From positions 1-56,020 of the forward strand of contig NZ_RWIN01000024.1 in NCBI RefSeq assembly GCF_009761815.1: a stretch of 56,020 nt of DNA, in the 5' to 3' direction. The stretch is from Pseudomonas sp. PB120 (GTDB taxonomy: Bacteria; Pseudomonadota; Gammaproteobacteria; Pseudomonadales; Pseudomonadaceae). The translations under genes and the position numbers were made by a program. Every line of letters starts with the position of its first letter. Positions within the stretch are counted from its first letter, which is position 1. Under the pieces are notes generated by a model. It made no database searches, was not told the origin of the DNA, and was given only the letters and a program-made list of their open reading frames with translations. Below, piece by piece: positions 1-9,661 of this stretch.

Positions 1-62
1 CGAGCAGGCTCGCTCCCACAAGGGCACAGCAGTCCAATGTGGGAGCGAGCCTGCTCGCGATG
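1..62. repeat. REP inverted pair (REPIN, family A), left edge cut
   Basis: Two facing copies of the GGGAGCGAGCCTGCTCGCGA-type palindrome, typical of fluorescent pseudomonads, flank about 18 bp of unique sequence. The left arm starts at the window edge, so the element may begin earlier. It lies just 3' of the ptxS stop codon. Confidence 0.85.
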
Positions 63-74
63 GGGCCCGAACAT

Positions 75-1100
75 TCACCGAGCATTCCCAAGGGTTGACC
101 CTCTAACAATCAACCGCACCGAAAAATCCAGCGTCCGCACCGGCCCGTCATCCCCACGCAAGCGCTTGAGCAAACACTCGAACGCGCTCGCCCCAATCTC
201 TGCCGTCGGCTGCGCGAGGGCCGTAATTCCACTGCCCACCAGCGGATACCAATCCAGATCATCCAGAGCGATCAGGCCCACGTCCTCGAACAAATTGCAC
301 TGCAACTCACGCAAGGCATGGGTGCTGGCCAGCGCGGCGATCCCGTTCGCGCAAAACAGCGCTTTCGGACCGGGGCCAGGGGTGTCGAGAAAGGTTTGAA
401 GGTCGTTAGTCAGCTCGCTGCCGGTTTCGATGAGCGTGCCTTTGAGGGCCTGTCGGCGGGCGATTTGCGCCTTGAAGCTGCTGACCCGCTCGATCCGCGA
501 ACTGGTGCCGTCAAACGGCTCGGTGACCAGCAGCACGTCGCGATAGCCGCGTTCTTCAAGGTGGCTGAGGGCGGTTTCAATTGCTTGCGGGTTGTCCAGC
601 CCGACCATGTCGCTGTCCAGGTGCTCGACCTTGCGGTCCACCAGCACCAGCGGCATTTCCCGGTGCAGTTCGAGCAACGCGTCACGGTGATGGCCGAGGG
701 TGTTCACGATCAAGCCTTCGATGTTGTACGAGCGGAGTAAGGCGAGGTGCTGGCGTTCCTGCTCGTCATCGCGGTCGGTGTTGCACACCACCAGGCTGTA
801 GCCGTGCTGACGGCAGGCGGTTTCCACCCCGTGCATCACGGCAATCGAATAGGGGTTACGGATGTCGGCGACCAGCATGCCGATCAGGCGGGTTCGGCCG
901 CGCTTCAGGCCACGGGCCATCTGGTTCGGGCGATAGCCGAGTTCGGCGATCGCCTGCTCGATGCGCTGGGCAGTCGCATCGGAGAGCAGGGCGCGGTCGT
1001 CGCCGATGAAGCGCGAGACGCTGGCCTTGGAGACCTTGGCGTGTTCGGCGACATCAAGCATCGTCACGCGGCTGCGCTGGGCGGCGGAAAAGTCGTTCAC
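75..1100 (-). CDS. ptxS: LacI-family transcriptional repressor PtxS
   Basis: 341-aa LacI/GalR-family repressor. The N-terminal helix-turn-helix (VTMLDVAEHAKVSKASVSRF, about residues 12-31) is followed by the hinge region YRPNQMARGLKRG and a periplasmic-binding-protein-like effector domain. PtxS proteins sense 2-ketogluconate and repress the kgu (2-ketogluconate use) genes and themselves. The call rests on resemblance of the whole chain to PtxS and on an exact PtxS operator 47 bp upstream of the start. The start is GTG with AAGAAGG upstream. An in-frame ATG at 1061 would delete the beginning of the HTH. The kgu genes are not visible here and would be expected to the left of the window. Confidence 0.9.
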   Translation of the reverse strand: MNDFSAAQRSRVTMLDVAEHAKVSKASVSRFIGDDRALLSDATAQRIEQAIAELGYRPNQMARGLKRGRTRLIGMLVADIRNPYSIAVMHGVETACRQHGYSLVVCNTDRDDEQERQHLALLRSYNIEGLIVNTLGHHRDALLELHREMPLVLVDRKVEHLDSDMVGLDNPQAIETALSHLEERGYRDVLLVTEPFDGTSSRIERVSSFKAQIARRQALKGTLIETGSELTNDLQTFLDTPGPGPKALFCANGIAALASTHALRELQCNLFEDVGLIALDDLDWYPLVGSGITALAQPTAEIGASAFECLLKRLRGDDGPVRTLDFSVRLIVRGSTLGNAR

Positions 1101-1146
1101 GGTCTGAAACCTTCTTATTGGTTTTATCAGGTCGCGTGCTGTGCAC

Positions 1147-1160
1147 TGAAACCGGTTTCA
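1147..1160. promoter_or_regulatory. PtxS operator palindrome
   Basis: Perfect 14-bp palindrome TGAAACCGGTTTCA, identical to the published PtxS recognition sequence. It sits 47 bp upstream of the ptxS GTG, which fits autorepression. It also lies downstream of the lysE stop codon, so no other gene is an obvious target. Confidence 0.9.
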
Positions 1161-1222
1161 GAAGACACCAGAAAGGAATCCCGCGTCAAGACCCCACCGC
1201 AAGTCAGGCCGACGGGTGGCGC

Positions 1223-1831
1223 TTAAAGCCAGACGCTCAACCATGCCGAAGCCAACAGCAACAGGGCCATGCAGCGATTGAAGCGTTGCATCGCTTGTGG
1301 CGAGCGCAACCAACGCGCGGACCCCGTGCCGAGCAATGCCCAGGCGCCCAGGCACGGCAAAGAAATCAGGAAGAATGTCAGCGACAAATACGCCACATGG
1401 ACCTGCCGCTGTTCACCGCCCCCGGCGAACACACTGACCGTGGCCAGCGCCATCATCCAGGTTTTCGGGTTGATCAGTTGCAGGCTGGCGGCGCCCGCCA
1501 GACCGAGGCGGGATGTGCTGTCCTGAGTGCCGAGGGCATTGGTCGGGGCGTTGAAAATCTGCCACGCCAAATAGCTCAACCACGCCACCCCCAGCCACTT
1601 CATCGCGGTTTGCACAACGGGCGCCTCAATCAGCGAGGAGCCGGCGCCCGTGCCGACCAACAGCACAATCAGCGCCGCGCTGGCGCACGCGCCGAAAATG
1701 ATCGGCACAGCGGCCGCCCAGCCATAGCGGGCACTGTTGCTCAACACCAGAATGTTGGTTGGGCCGGGGGTGATAGCCGCTACGAAAGCAAATAGCACAA
1801 ACGGCAGCAATGTCGGGAAAGAGGACAGCAT
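1223..1831 (-). CDS. LysE/RhtB-family amino-acid exporter
   Basis: 202-aa integral membrane protein of the LysE superfamily, which exports amino acids or related small metabolites across the inner membrane. The family signature TPGPTN occurs near the N-terminus, followed by about six hydrophobic segments and the conserved NPKTW motif mid-protein. I chose the ATG at 1831 because GGAG lies 13 bp before it. A GTG at 1873 would add 14 residues. It lies just downstream of, and on the same strand as, an AraC-family regulator, so the two may be co-transcribed. The substrate cannot be read from the sequence. Confidence 0.88.
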   Translation of the reverse strand: MLSSFPTLLPFVLFAFVAAITPGPTNILVLSNSARYGWAAAVPIIFGACASAALIVLLVGTGAGSSLIEAPVVQTAMKWLGVAWLSYLAWQIFNAPTNALGTQDSTSRLGLAGAASLQLINPKTWMMALATVSVFAGGGEQRQVHVAYLSLTFFLISLPCLGAWALLGTGSARWLRSPQAMQRFNRCMALLLLASAWLSVWL

Positions 1832-1884
1832 CGCGGGCAAACTCCGGTGAAAATCGTTGAAGCCAATCTTCACAATCCCCGCGG

Positions 1885-2724
1885 CTATGTGTCTGGAAGA
1901 TTTGAGCAGCGCTTGCGGTACAACGCCGGTGTCAGGCCGTAGGCGCGCACGAACCAGCGACCCAAATGACTTTGATCGGCAAACCCCAGCTGCATCGCCA
2001 CTGCCGCCGGCTGCTCGCCCCGGGCCAACATTCGGCGGGCGGTGGCCAGGCGCAATTGCACCAGATACGCATGAGGCGCCATGCCATAAGCGGCCTTGAA
2101 CGCTCGGGTCAGGCGGAAGCGATCGACACCTGTCGCGGCGGCCAGCTGGTCAAGGCCGATGTCCTCGTGAGCGTGGGCGTGCAAATACTCCCGAGCCTTT
2201 TGCGCCACCAGGGGCAGGCGCGGGTCTTCACCGTAACGGGCGCGCCAGTGCAGGTGAGTGGTGAGGCGTTCGAGCAAGTCGTCGAGGGCTGTCTGGCGGA
2301 CGATTTTCAATTCGCCGTGGTGCAGCGCCTGAAATGCCAGGCTCGTGGCGTGGGCCAGACGCACGTCAGTGGCCAGGGTGTTGGCGAAGCTCAACTCACT
2401 GTTATCGGGCGCGTTGTCGAATACGGCGCGGAGTTCGCGCTGCAACCATTGGGGGTCGAGGTACAGCATACGGTAAGTGAAACCGTCTTCGGTCGGCGCT
2501 TCGCCGTCGTGAATGTCACCCGGCTCCAGCAAAAACACCTTGCCCGGAGTGCTCTGGTGCCGGGCCCGGCGGCAATTGAACTGCTGCACCCCTTGCTCGG
2601 TCACCCCTACCAGATAGCTGTCATGCCAGTGCGGGTCATAGGCGTGGCCCTCGAAATGCGCGCGCAACGTCTCGATGCCGGTGTCGGCGTCCTGGGCCAG
2701 GTCGATCCAGTTGTGGGTGGTCAT
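1885..2724 (-). CDS. AraC-family transcriptional regulator
   Basis: 279 aa. The N-terminal half is a cupin-type AraC ligand-binding domain (conserved HWHDSYLVGV, then PGDIHDGEAP). The C-terminal ~100 residues are the double helix-turn-helix AraC domain, ending FADQSHLGRWFVRAYGLTPALYRK. It is the first gene of a leftward pair with the LysE exporter. This arrangement is common in pseudomonads and suggests the regulator controls export of its own ligand. That link is inferred from position only. Confidence 0.9.
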   Translation of the reverse strand: MTTHNWIDLAQDADTGIETLRAHFEGHAYDPHWHDSYLVGVTEQGVQQFNCRRARHQSTPGKVFLLEPGDIHDGEAPTEDGFTYRMLYLDPQWLQRELRAVFDNAPDNSELSFANTLATDVRLAHATSLAFQALHHGELKIVRQTALDDLLERLTTHLHWRARYGEDPRLPLVAQKAREYLHAHAHEDIGLDQLAAATGVDRFRLTRAFKAAYGMAPHAYLVQLRLATARRMLARGEQPAAVAMQLGFADQSHLGRWFVRAYGLTPALYRKRCSNLPDT

Positions 2725-2828
2725 GCTGCACCTGTGAGACGGATTGCCGGGTTATTTAACGCTCGGCGCAAGGCACTGACTAGAACGTTTGTGCAATTTA
2801 CAGCTCGGCAGTAGCACAAGGAAACCAG

Positions 2829-2860
2829 CCGCACCACTATCAGGGTTGATAGTGGTGCGG
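2829..2860. promoter_or_regulatory. Perfect 14-bp inverted repeat in the leader of the FN3-repeat gene
   Basis: CCGCACCACTATCA at 2829-2842 is followed by a GGGT loop and the exact complement at 2847-2860. No T-run follows on either strand, so it is not a standard intrinsic terminator. It ends 53 bp before the likely TTG start of the gene at 2914. It could be an RNA hairpin acting on translation or mRNA stability, or a large operator. Confidence 0.8.
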
Positions 2861-2913
2861 GCGGCAGGTGTCAGTTTTACTGTGTTGAATTGACCTGCGC
2901 GAGAAGAGATACC

Positions 2914-4590
2914 TTGAACACTTACGACGATCCCGCCAGCGTGATCGAATCCCCGACCAAGTCTGTTGCCGAAGTGCAAATTTGCTCGCCCGGTCATTTA
3001 CGAGCACAGCGCAACCCACCCAACACCGCCTTGTTGACGTGGGATGAACCCTACGCAACGTGCCATTTATGCCCGAATGCGATTGGCTATGAGGTCTATG
3101 GAGAAGGCATCACCACACAACATGTGGCTCGGCCGCCCTGTGAAATAACAGGGTTGCAAACGCACATTGAGTACCTGATTTACGTTACCGCTAAAGCGAG
3201 CGGAAACAATGTGTCGACGCCCAGCCCCTATCGCTTTTTCAAGACCAAACCCAATTCGCCCGGCACGCCTCAGATAAGCAATATCACCAGTTCATCCGCA
3301 ACGTTGACCTGGACACCTTCGACCGACAGTGGCGAGATCAAACGCTATAGAGTTTATCTAAATGGATTTCTGGTAGGGCTGACAAAGGAAACTAGTCTCA
3401 ATCTTAACCATTTGAAATCAACTTTCGGCTTTCTTGTGCAGGTCTGCGCAGTCAACGAGCAGGGTGCGTCCGACCCCGCGTGGGCGACTTTCTGGACATT
3501 ACTGGCTCCGCCGAAAAATCTGAGGCTGCGGCATAATTCTGGTACTTGCAGACTTACCTGGCATCCGCTTTTTTTGGTTGCACCCACCTATGAGGGAACG
3601 ATTAACGGGAGGCCCTTCACCGCCGGTCCTCTAGGATTTAACTTTAATCTTGCAGAATTTTCCCCAGGGCCAGTTCCGCACCAGTTCCACTTCACTGTCT
3701 TTGCCAAACTGGGTGAGCAGGTCTCCGAAACAACGACGTTTACCACCACCCTGGACGACCTCATTCCGCCGACCCAGCCTGGTAAGCCTGTTGTCAGTCA
3801 AATTACTCATGATTCGGCTCAGTTGAGCTGGGCGCCGGCCAGCGACAATACGGGTGTTACCGGTTACCGAGTGGTAGTGAATGGCTTTCGTGTAACTACC
3901 ACAGCGGACACTCATTACCTCTATAAAACTTCAAGTAGCGACAACTACAAGTGCGTCTATATACGTGCAGAAGACAAAGACGGGAACCTTTCCATACCCA
4001 GCGAGCGAACGGTGTTCAGAACCACTGGGCGGGTGAGCGAGTCTTTACCCTCACCTGAAGCCACCATCACACCCCTCACCTCCACGACAGCCCGGCTGGA
4101 TTGGTCACTTGCGGAGGGGGGAGGTCTTCCGGTAGGGGTCATGATCATGATCGATGGCAGTCATTACGAAACAACCATGATCAGCAATTCTGCAGTCATG
4201 CGGAATCTGCTACCGGGGATGGAATACGTTATTGAGCTGTTTGCGTTTGGTCCTCTCGGGAGCATGTCCGAACCCACCGTTATTCATCATGAGCAAAATT
4301 ACATTACGCCGCCCGGCAGTCCGGAAAATTTGAGAAAAGTCGAGTCGTCCTTCGACTCAGTCACCTTGGGTTGGGGCATGTCAGATGATGAAGCCGGAAT
4401 ACTTGAATACGTTATCTATAGCAATCATGAGTACTTCGATAGCACGCCGCTTGCTACCTACACGGCCGTTAACCTTTTGCCTGGCACGTATGCCTTTGAG
4501 GTGTGCGCCATGGATGTATCCGGGAATGTCTCTGAGCCCGCCACAGTGTCCGTGGTGATCGACGACCCGGCAGCGAGCGCGCTCAGCTGA
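2914..4590 (+). CDS. Fibronectin type III repeat protein, function unknown
   Basis: 558 aa made almost wholly of about six FN3-like beta-sandwich repeats of roughly 85-95 residues. Recurring features are the S/A-x-x-L-x-W strand ([50 protein letters not shown]), a Y-x-V-Y/V-x-NG strand, and C-terminal strands such as [13 protein letters not shown]. The third repeat is degenerate. I see no signal peptide, membrane segment or enzymatic domain. The start is probably the TTG at 2914, preceded by GAGAAGAGA. Another in-frame TTG lies at 2890. GC content is visibly lower (about half) than in neighbouring genes, suggesting acquisition by transfer. Such arrays usually mediate carbohydrate or protein binding. 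No function is claimed. Confidence 0.8.
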   Translation: MNTYDDPASVIESPTKSVAEVQICSPGHLRAQRNPPNTALLTWDEPYATCHLCPNAIGYEVYGEGITTQHVARPPCEITGLQTHIEYLIYVTAKASGNNVSTPSPYRFFKTKPNSPGTPQISNITSSSATLTWTPSTDSGEIKRYRVYLNGFLVGLTKETSLNLNHLKSTFGFLVQVCAVNEQGASDPAWATFWTLLAPPKNLRLRHNSGTCRLTWHPLFLVAPTYEGTINGRPFTAGPLGFNFNLAEFSPGPVPHQFHFTVFAKLGEQVSETTTFTTTLDDLIPPTQPGKPVVSQITHDSAQLSWAPASDNTGVTGYRVVVNGFRVTTTADTHYLYKTSSSDNYKCVYIRAEDKDGNLSIPSERTVFRTTGRVSESLPSPEATITPLTSTTARLDWSLAEGGGLPVGVMIMIDGSHYETTMISNSAVMRNLLPGMEYVIELFAFGPLGSMSEPTVIHHEQNYITPPGSPENLRKVESSFDSVTLGWGMSDDEAGILEYVIYSNHEYFDSTPLATYTAVNLLPGTYAFEVCAMDVSGNVSEPATVSVVIDDPAASALS

Positions 4591-5224
4591 ATAAACCGGC
4601 AGCAATATTGATCGAAAAACCGAGAATCGCCGTATTGAACAGAAAGCCGATCAACGATTGCGCCAGCACGATCTTGCGCAAACCACGGGTGGCCACGCCG
4701 ACATCCGAGGTCTGCACCGCCACGCCGATGGTGAACGAGAAGTACAGGAAGTCCCAGTAGTTGGGTGTCGTCAGGCCTTCGGCAAAGCGCAGTGCCGGGT
4801 CCTTGCCGTCCCAGGTGTAGAACAGGCGCGCGTAGTGCACGCTGAAAATAACCCCGATCAGCAGCCATGAGCCGATCACCGTCAGCGCGGTGAAACCGTA
4901 GTGCAGCAGTTTGCGGGTGGTTTCCAGGTCCTTGCTGCCGGCCAGTTCGAAGGTAATGGTTGCCAGGCTGGCAATCGCGGCGATGCACACCACGAACAGC
5001 ACCAGCCCGGCGTTTTCATCTTCGATCTCGGCAATGCGTTTCACGTCCGGGGCCTTGGCGCGTGCGGCAAGCCAAAGCATCAGCACCAGATACGTCCAGA
5101 CCCCGGCGTTCCAGCCGAAGAGGATTTTGCTGATGATCGAATCGGCAGGAGCCAGGATGCCCACCGCAACGCCAAGGGTGGCGGCGGCGGACAGGCGAGG
5201 GTGGGTGCGGGCGAGGAAGGGCAT
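4583..5224 (-). CDS. DUF1345 family membrane protein
   Basis: 213 aa with about five hydrophobic segments and the conserved [21 protein letters not shown] stretch diagnostic of DUF1345, a widespread inner-membrane family without assigned function. It is convergent with the FN3-repeat gene and the two coding regions overlap by 8 bp at their 3' ends. Confidence 0.88.
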   Translation of the reverse strand: MPFLARTHPRLSAAATLGVAVGILAPADSIISKILFGWNAGVWTYLVLMLWLAARAKAPDVKRIAEIEDENAGLVLFVVCIAAIASLATITFELAGSKDLETTRKLLHYGFTALTVIGSWLLIGVIFSVHYARLFYTWDGKDPALRFAEGLTTPNYWDFLYFSFTIGVAVQTSDVGVATRGLRKIVLAQSLIGFLFNTAILGFSINIAAGLFS

Positions 5225-5280
5225 GGGGGCTCACTGTGGCAGGTCGTCAGTGCACCATAGCGCACGTCGTTGCGCTTTGT

Positions 5281-5381
5281 GTAGGAGCGAGCTTGCTCGC
5301 GAAAGTCTCGAGAACGGCGCGGGGTGTCAGATGCCCAGCGTTATCGTTGACGACCATCGCGAGCGAGCTCGCTCCTACAAG
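5281..5381. repeat. REPIN (family A)
   Basis: Facing palindromes GTAGGAGCGAGCTTGCTCGCGA (left) and its inverted variant with GAGCGAGCTCGCTCCTAC (right) are separated by about 50 bp. It lies between the DUF1345 gene and the end of the RND pump gene. Confidence 0.85.
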
Positions 5382-5390
5382 GGGTATCGG

Positions 5391-8300
5391 CTATAGGTTT
5401 TTGTGGCGTTTACGGACGAGTTTCATCACCACCACAAAAAAAACCGGCACGAACACCACCGCCAACGTGGCGGTGATCATCCCGCCGATCACCCCGGTGC
5501 CGATGGCTTGCTGGCTCGCCGAGCTGGCGCCTGTGGCAATCGCCAGTGGCACCACGCCCAGGATGAACGCCAGGGACGTCATGACAATCGGCCGTAGCCG
5601 CAGGCGTGCCGCTTGCAGCGTGGCGTCGATCAGGTCATGGCCTTCGTCGTACAGGCTCTTGGCGAACTCGATGATCAGGATCGCGTTCTTCGCCGACAGG
5701 CCGATGATGGTGATCAGCCCGACCTTGAAGAACACGTCGTTGGGCATGCCGCGCAAGGTTACGGCCAACACCGCACCAAGCACCCCCAGCGGCACCACCA
5801 GCAACACCGAGGTCGGAATCGACCAGCTCTCGTATAGCGCCGCCAGGCACAGGAACACGATCAACAGCGACAACCCGAGCAGAATCGGTGCCTGACTGCC
5901 GGACAACCGCTCCTGCAAGGACAGGCCGGTCCATTCCTGACCCAATCCCGCTGGCCCCAATGCAACCAGTCGCTCGATTTCCGCCATGGCTTCACCGGTG
6001 CTGTGACCCGGTGTCGGTTCGCCGGAAATGCTGATCGCCGGGTAACCGTTGTAACGGGTCAACTGCGCCGGACCCTGGGTCCATTTGGCCTGGACGAAGG
6101 CGGACAACGGCACCATTTTCCCGGCGTTGTTGCGCACGTGGATCTTCAGCAGATCGTCTACCTGACTGCGTTGATCGCCTTCGGCCTGAACCACCACCCG
6201 CTGCATCCGCCCCTGATTGGGGAAGTCGTTGATGTAGGCCGAACCGACGGCGGTGGACAGCACGTTGCCAACGTCGGCAAACGACACGCCGAGCGCATTG
6301 GCCTGCTTGCGGTCGACAATAAGCTGCACCTGCGGCGCTTCAGCCAGGGCGCTTTCGCGCACGTTCATCAGGATCGGGCTCTTTTCGGCGGCCGCCAACA
6401 GTTCGCTGCGCGCCTGCATCAACGTGGCATGCCCGAGGCCGCCCCGGTCCTGCAAGCGGAACTCGAAGCCGCTGGACGTACCGAGGCCATCCACTGGCGG
6501 CGGAAGAACTGAAAACGCTACGGCATCCTTGATCTGGCTTAGCGCGATGTTGGCCCGCTCGGCAATTGAACTCGCCGAATCGTCGTTCCCGCGATCAGAC
6601 CAATCCTTGAGGGTGGTAAAAGCCAGCGCCGCGTTCTGCCCGCTGCCGGAAAAACTGAAACCGAGAATGACCGTGCTGTCGCCAACCCCCGGCTCCGTGG
6701 CGTTGTGCGCTTCGATGTGCTCCACCACTTGCACCGTGCGGTTCTTGCTCGCACCGGGTGGCAACTGGATGTCGGTGATGGTGTAACCCTGGTCTTCCAC
6801 CGGCAGGAACGAGGAGGGCAGGCGACTGAAACACACCCCGAGGCCGATCAGCAGCACACCGTATATCAACAGGTAGCGACCGCTGCGCTTCAGCGCATAG
6901 GCCACCCAGCCCTGATAGCGCTCGGTGAGCTGCTCAAAGCGTCGGTTGAACCAGCCGAAGAACCCGCGTTTCTCGTGGTGTTCACCTTTGGCAATCGGCT
7001 TGAGCAGCGTCGCGCACAATGCAGGGGTCAAGGTCAGTGCCAGGAACGCCGAGAACAGGATCGACGTCGCCATGGACAGCGAGAACTGCCGGTAAATCAC
7101 CCCGACCGAGCCTTGCATGAACGCCATCGGAATGAACACCGCAACCAGCACCAGGGTGATGCCGATGATGGCCCCGGTGATCTGTTTCATCGCCTTGCGC
7201 GTTGCCTCCTTGGGCGACAGGCCTTCGGTGGCCATGATGCGCTCGACGTTCTCCACCACCACAATCGCGTCGTCCACCAGGATGCCGATGGCCAGCACCA
7301 TGCCGAACATGGTCAGGACGTTGATCGAAAAGCCCAGCGCCAACATGGTCGCAAAGGTGCCCATCAGCGCCACCGGCACCACCAGCGTCGGGATCAGCGT
7401 GTAACGGATGTTCTGCAGGAACAGGAACATCACGGCGAACACCAGCACCATCGCCTCGATAAGCGTGTAAACCACTTTGGTGATCGAGACTTTGACGAAA
7501 GGCGAGGTGTCGTACGGGATCTTGTATTCCACGCCGGCCGGGAAATAACGCGCCAGCTCGTCCATCTTCGCCCGCACCAGGGTCGCAGTGCTCAGGGCAT
7601 TGGCGGCCGGCGCCAGTTGCACGCTGACGGCGGTCGACGGCTTGCCATTCAGGCGCGTGGAAAACTGATATTCCTGGCTGCCGATTTCAACCCGCGCCAC
7701 ATCGCCGATGCGCACGGTGGAGCCGTCGGGGTTGGCCTTGAGCACGATGTCGGCAAACTCTTCGGGCGTCGACAGCTGGCCTTTGACCAGAATGGTGGCG
7801 GTGATTTCCTGAGTCGTGCGGGTCGGCAAATCGCCGATGCTGCCCGCGGACACCTGAGCATTTTGCGCAACGATGGCGGCGTTGACGTCGGCCGGCGTGA
7901 GGTTGAAGCCGACCAGTTTCTGCGGGTCGATCCAGATGCGCATGGCCCGCTCGGCGCCGTAGAGTTGCGCCTTCCCGACGCCGTCCAGGCGCTTGATCTC
8001 GTTCATCACGTTGCGCGCCAGATAATCACTGAGCGCCACATCGTCGAGCTTGCCGTCGCTGGACGTCAGTGTGATCAGCAGCAGGAAACCAGCGGAGACT
8101 TTTTCCACCTGCAAGCCTTGTTGCGTTACCGCTTGCGGCAGGCGTGACTCCACCGCCTTGAGGCGGTTTTGCACGTCGACCTGGGCCATTTCCGGATCGG
8201 TGCCCGGTTGGAACGTCGCGGTGATCGTTGCGCTGCCAAGGCTGCTCTGCGATTCGAAATACAACAGGTGGTCGGCGCCGTTGAGTTCTTCCTCGATCAG

Positions 8301-8489
8301 GCTGACCACGCTTTCGTCCACGGTCTGCGCCGAGGCGCCCGGGTACACGGCGTAGATTTCGACTTTGGGCGGCGCGACGTTCGGGTATTGCGCCACTGGC
8401 AATTGCGGAATGGCCAGGGCCCCGGCCAGCAGGATGAACAGGGCCACCACCCAGGCGAACACCGGGCGATCGATAAAGAACTGCGGCAT
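5391..8489 (-). CDS. RND efflux pump, HAE1 family inner-membrane transporter
   Basis: 1032 aa, the normal length for AcrB/MexB-type proton-driven drug exporters. The N-terminus MPQFFIDRPVFAWVVALFIL is characteristic. The proton-relay segment GILVDDAIVVVENVERIMA contains the paired Asp residues of TM4 (about residues 405-408). The second half repeats the fold, with GLSAKNAILIIEFAKSLYDEG. It is transcribed with the adaptor gene just upstream, with 14 bp between them. No outer-membrane channel gene is present, so the pump presumably borrows an OprM/TolC-type channel encoded elsewhere. Substrates cannot be deduced. Confidence 0.95.
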   Translation of the reverse strand: MPQFFIDRPVFAWVVALFILLAGALAIPQLPVAQYPNVAPPKVEIYAVYPGASAQTVDESVVSLIEEELNGADHLLYFESQSSLGSATITATFQPGTDPEMAQVDVQNRLKAVESRLPQAVTQQGLQVEKVSAGFLLLITLTSSDGKLDDVALSDYLARNVMNEIKRLDGVGKAQLYGAERAMRIWIDPQKLVGFNLTPADVNAAIVAQNAQVSAGSIGDLPTRTTQEITATILVKGQLSTPEEFADIVLKANPDGSTVRIGDVARVEIGSQEYQFSTRLNGKPSTAVSVQLAPAANALSTATLVRAKMDELARYFPAGVEYKIPYDTSPFVKVSITKVVYTLIEAMVLVFAVMFLFLQNIRYTLIPTLVVPVALMGTFATMLALGFSINVLTMFGMVLAIGILVDDAIVVVENVERIMATEGLSPKEATRKAMKQITGAIIGITLVLVAVFIPMAFMQGSVGVIYRQFSLSMATSILFSAFLALTLTPALCATLLKPIAKGEHHEKRGFFGWFNRRFEQLTERYQGWVAYALKRSGRYLLIYGVLLIGLGVCFSRLPSSFLPVEDQGYTITDIQLPPGASKNRTVQVVEHIEAHNATEPGVGDSTVILGFSFSGSGQNAALAFTTLKDWSDRGNDDSASSIAERANIALSQIKDAVAFSVLPPPVDGLGTSSGFEFRLQDRGGLGHATLMQARSELLAAAEKSPILMNVRESALAEAPQVQLIVDRKQANALGVSFADVGNVLSTAVGSAYINDFPNQGRMQRVVVQAEGDQRSQVDDLLKIHVRNNAGKMVPLSAFVQAKWTQGPAQLTRYNGYPAISISGEPTPGHSTGEAMAEIERLVALGPAGLGQEWTGLSLQERLSGSQAPILLGLSLLIVFLCLAALYESWSIPTSVLLVVPLGVLGAVLAVTLRGMPNDVFFKVGLITIIGLSAKNAILIIEFAKSLYDEGHDLIDATLQAARLRLRPIVMTSLAFILGVVPLAIATGASSASQQAIGTGVIGGMITATLAVVFVPVFFVVVMKLVRKRHKNL

Positions 8490-8503
8490 AAAAAGCGTCC
8501 TGC

Positions 8504-9661
8504 TTACTGACCAGAAGCCTGGGCAAGTGGAAGAGGGGTGTTGTCGATCTGCACTTTGTCGCCGGGCCTGGCGTGTTGCAGGCCTTCGATGACGATGCGG
8601 TCACCGGGTTTGAGGCCGCCGGTCACGATCCAGCGATCGTTCTGCACGGCGCCCAATTCCACCGTCTGCTGGCCGACGCGCTGTTCGGCGTCGAGCACCA
8701 ACACGTGGGCGATGCCCGCACTGTCGCGCTGAATGGCCCGTTGCGGCACGCTGATGCCTCGCGCAATCACCGCTTGCTCCAGGCGCACGCGAACGAAACT
8801 GCCGGGCAGCAAGTCGAGGTCCGGGTTGGGGAACTCGCTGCGCAGGATGATCTGGCCGGTACCGGGGTCGACGGTGATGTCGCTGAACAGCAACTTGCCG
8901 GGCAACGGATAGAGACTGCCGTCGTCCAGGATCAACGTGGCCTTGGCCTGGCCCTGACCCACCTGTTGTAGCTGGCCCGAGCGGAAAGCGCGGCGCAGGT
9001 CATTGAGTTCACGGGTCGACTGGGTCAGGTCGGCATGAATCGGATTGAGTTGCTGAATCAGGGCCAGCGGCGTGGTTTCGTTTTGCCCGACCAAGGCGCC
9101 TTCGGTGACCAGCGCGCGACCGATGCGCCCGGAAATCGGCGCGGTGACGGTGGCATAACCCAGGTTCAGTTTCGCCCGCTCGACGGCCGCTTTACTGGCG
9201 GCGACGTCGGCGGCAGTTTGCCGGGTGCTGGCGCGGGCGCTGTCGTAGTCCTGGCCGCTGATGGCATTGCCTTCGATCAATTGGGCGTAACGTTGTTCTT
9301 GCAACCGGGCCTGGAAGGCATTGGCCTCGGCTTTGCGCAGGACGGCTTCGGCGCTGTCGAGGTCAGCCTTGAACGGCGCCGGGTCGATGCGAAACAGCAC
9401 GTCGCCTTTCTTGACATCGCTGCCTTCGCGGAAGCTGCGTTGCAACACCACGCCGGCCACCCGGGCGCGGACTTCGGCAATCCGTGGCGCGGCAATCCGC
9501 CCGCTCAGTTCGCTACTGATCGACAGTGGAGTGGCTTCGATGGTTTCGATTCGCACGCTGGCCAGCGGCGCCTGTTCTTCGGCGTTCGACGCCTTGTCGC
9601 AGGCGCTCAGCGTCAACGCCAAAGCAATCAGACCCAGCCTGGCAAGCAGATGATTCGACAT
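8504..9661 (-). CDS. RND efflux periplasmic adaptor (membrane fusion) lipoprotein
   Basis: 385 aa. The N-terminal lipoprotein signal LGLIALALTLSAC is followed by a lipoyl/barrel-sandwich region (GRIAAPRIAEVRARVAGVVL ... VKKGDVLFRIDP), an alpha-hairpin rich in Ala/Gln, and a beta-barrel C-terminus. This is the AcrA/MexA architecture linking the inner-membrane pump to an outer-membrane channel. I chose the ATG at 9661 because it gives the lipobox and follows a GGGGGTCG ribosome-binding site. Longer readings run into a REP element. It is the first gene of the pump operon and diverges from a two-component system. Confidence 0.94.
   Translation of the reverse strand: MSNHLLARLGLIALALTLSACDKASNAEEQAPLASVRIETIEATPLSISSELSGRIAAPRIAEVRARVAGVVLQRSFREGSDVKKGDVLFRIDPAPFKADLDSAEAVLRKAEANAFQARLQEQRYAQLIEGNAISGQDYDSARASTRQTAADVAASKAAVERAKLNLGYATVTAPISGRIGRALVTEGALVGQNETTPLALIQQLNPIHADLTQSTRELNDLRRAFRSGQLQQVGQGQAKATLILDDGSLYPLPGKLLFSDITVDPGTGQIILRSEFPNPDLDLLPGSFVRVRLEQAVIARGISVPQRAIQRDSAGIAHVLVLDAEQRVGQQTVELGAVQNDRWIVTGGLKPGDRIVIEGLQHARPGDKVQIDNTPLPLAQASGQ

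Noticed and set aside
6705..8147. A 480-residue open frame on the plus strand inside the RND pump gene
   Set aside because: It is antisense to an unmistakable pump gene, rich in His, Gln and Arg, lacks a ribosome-binding site and matches no family. Long antisense frames are common in high-GC DNA.
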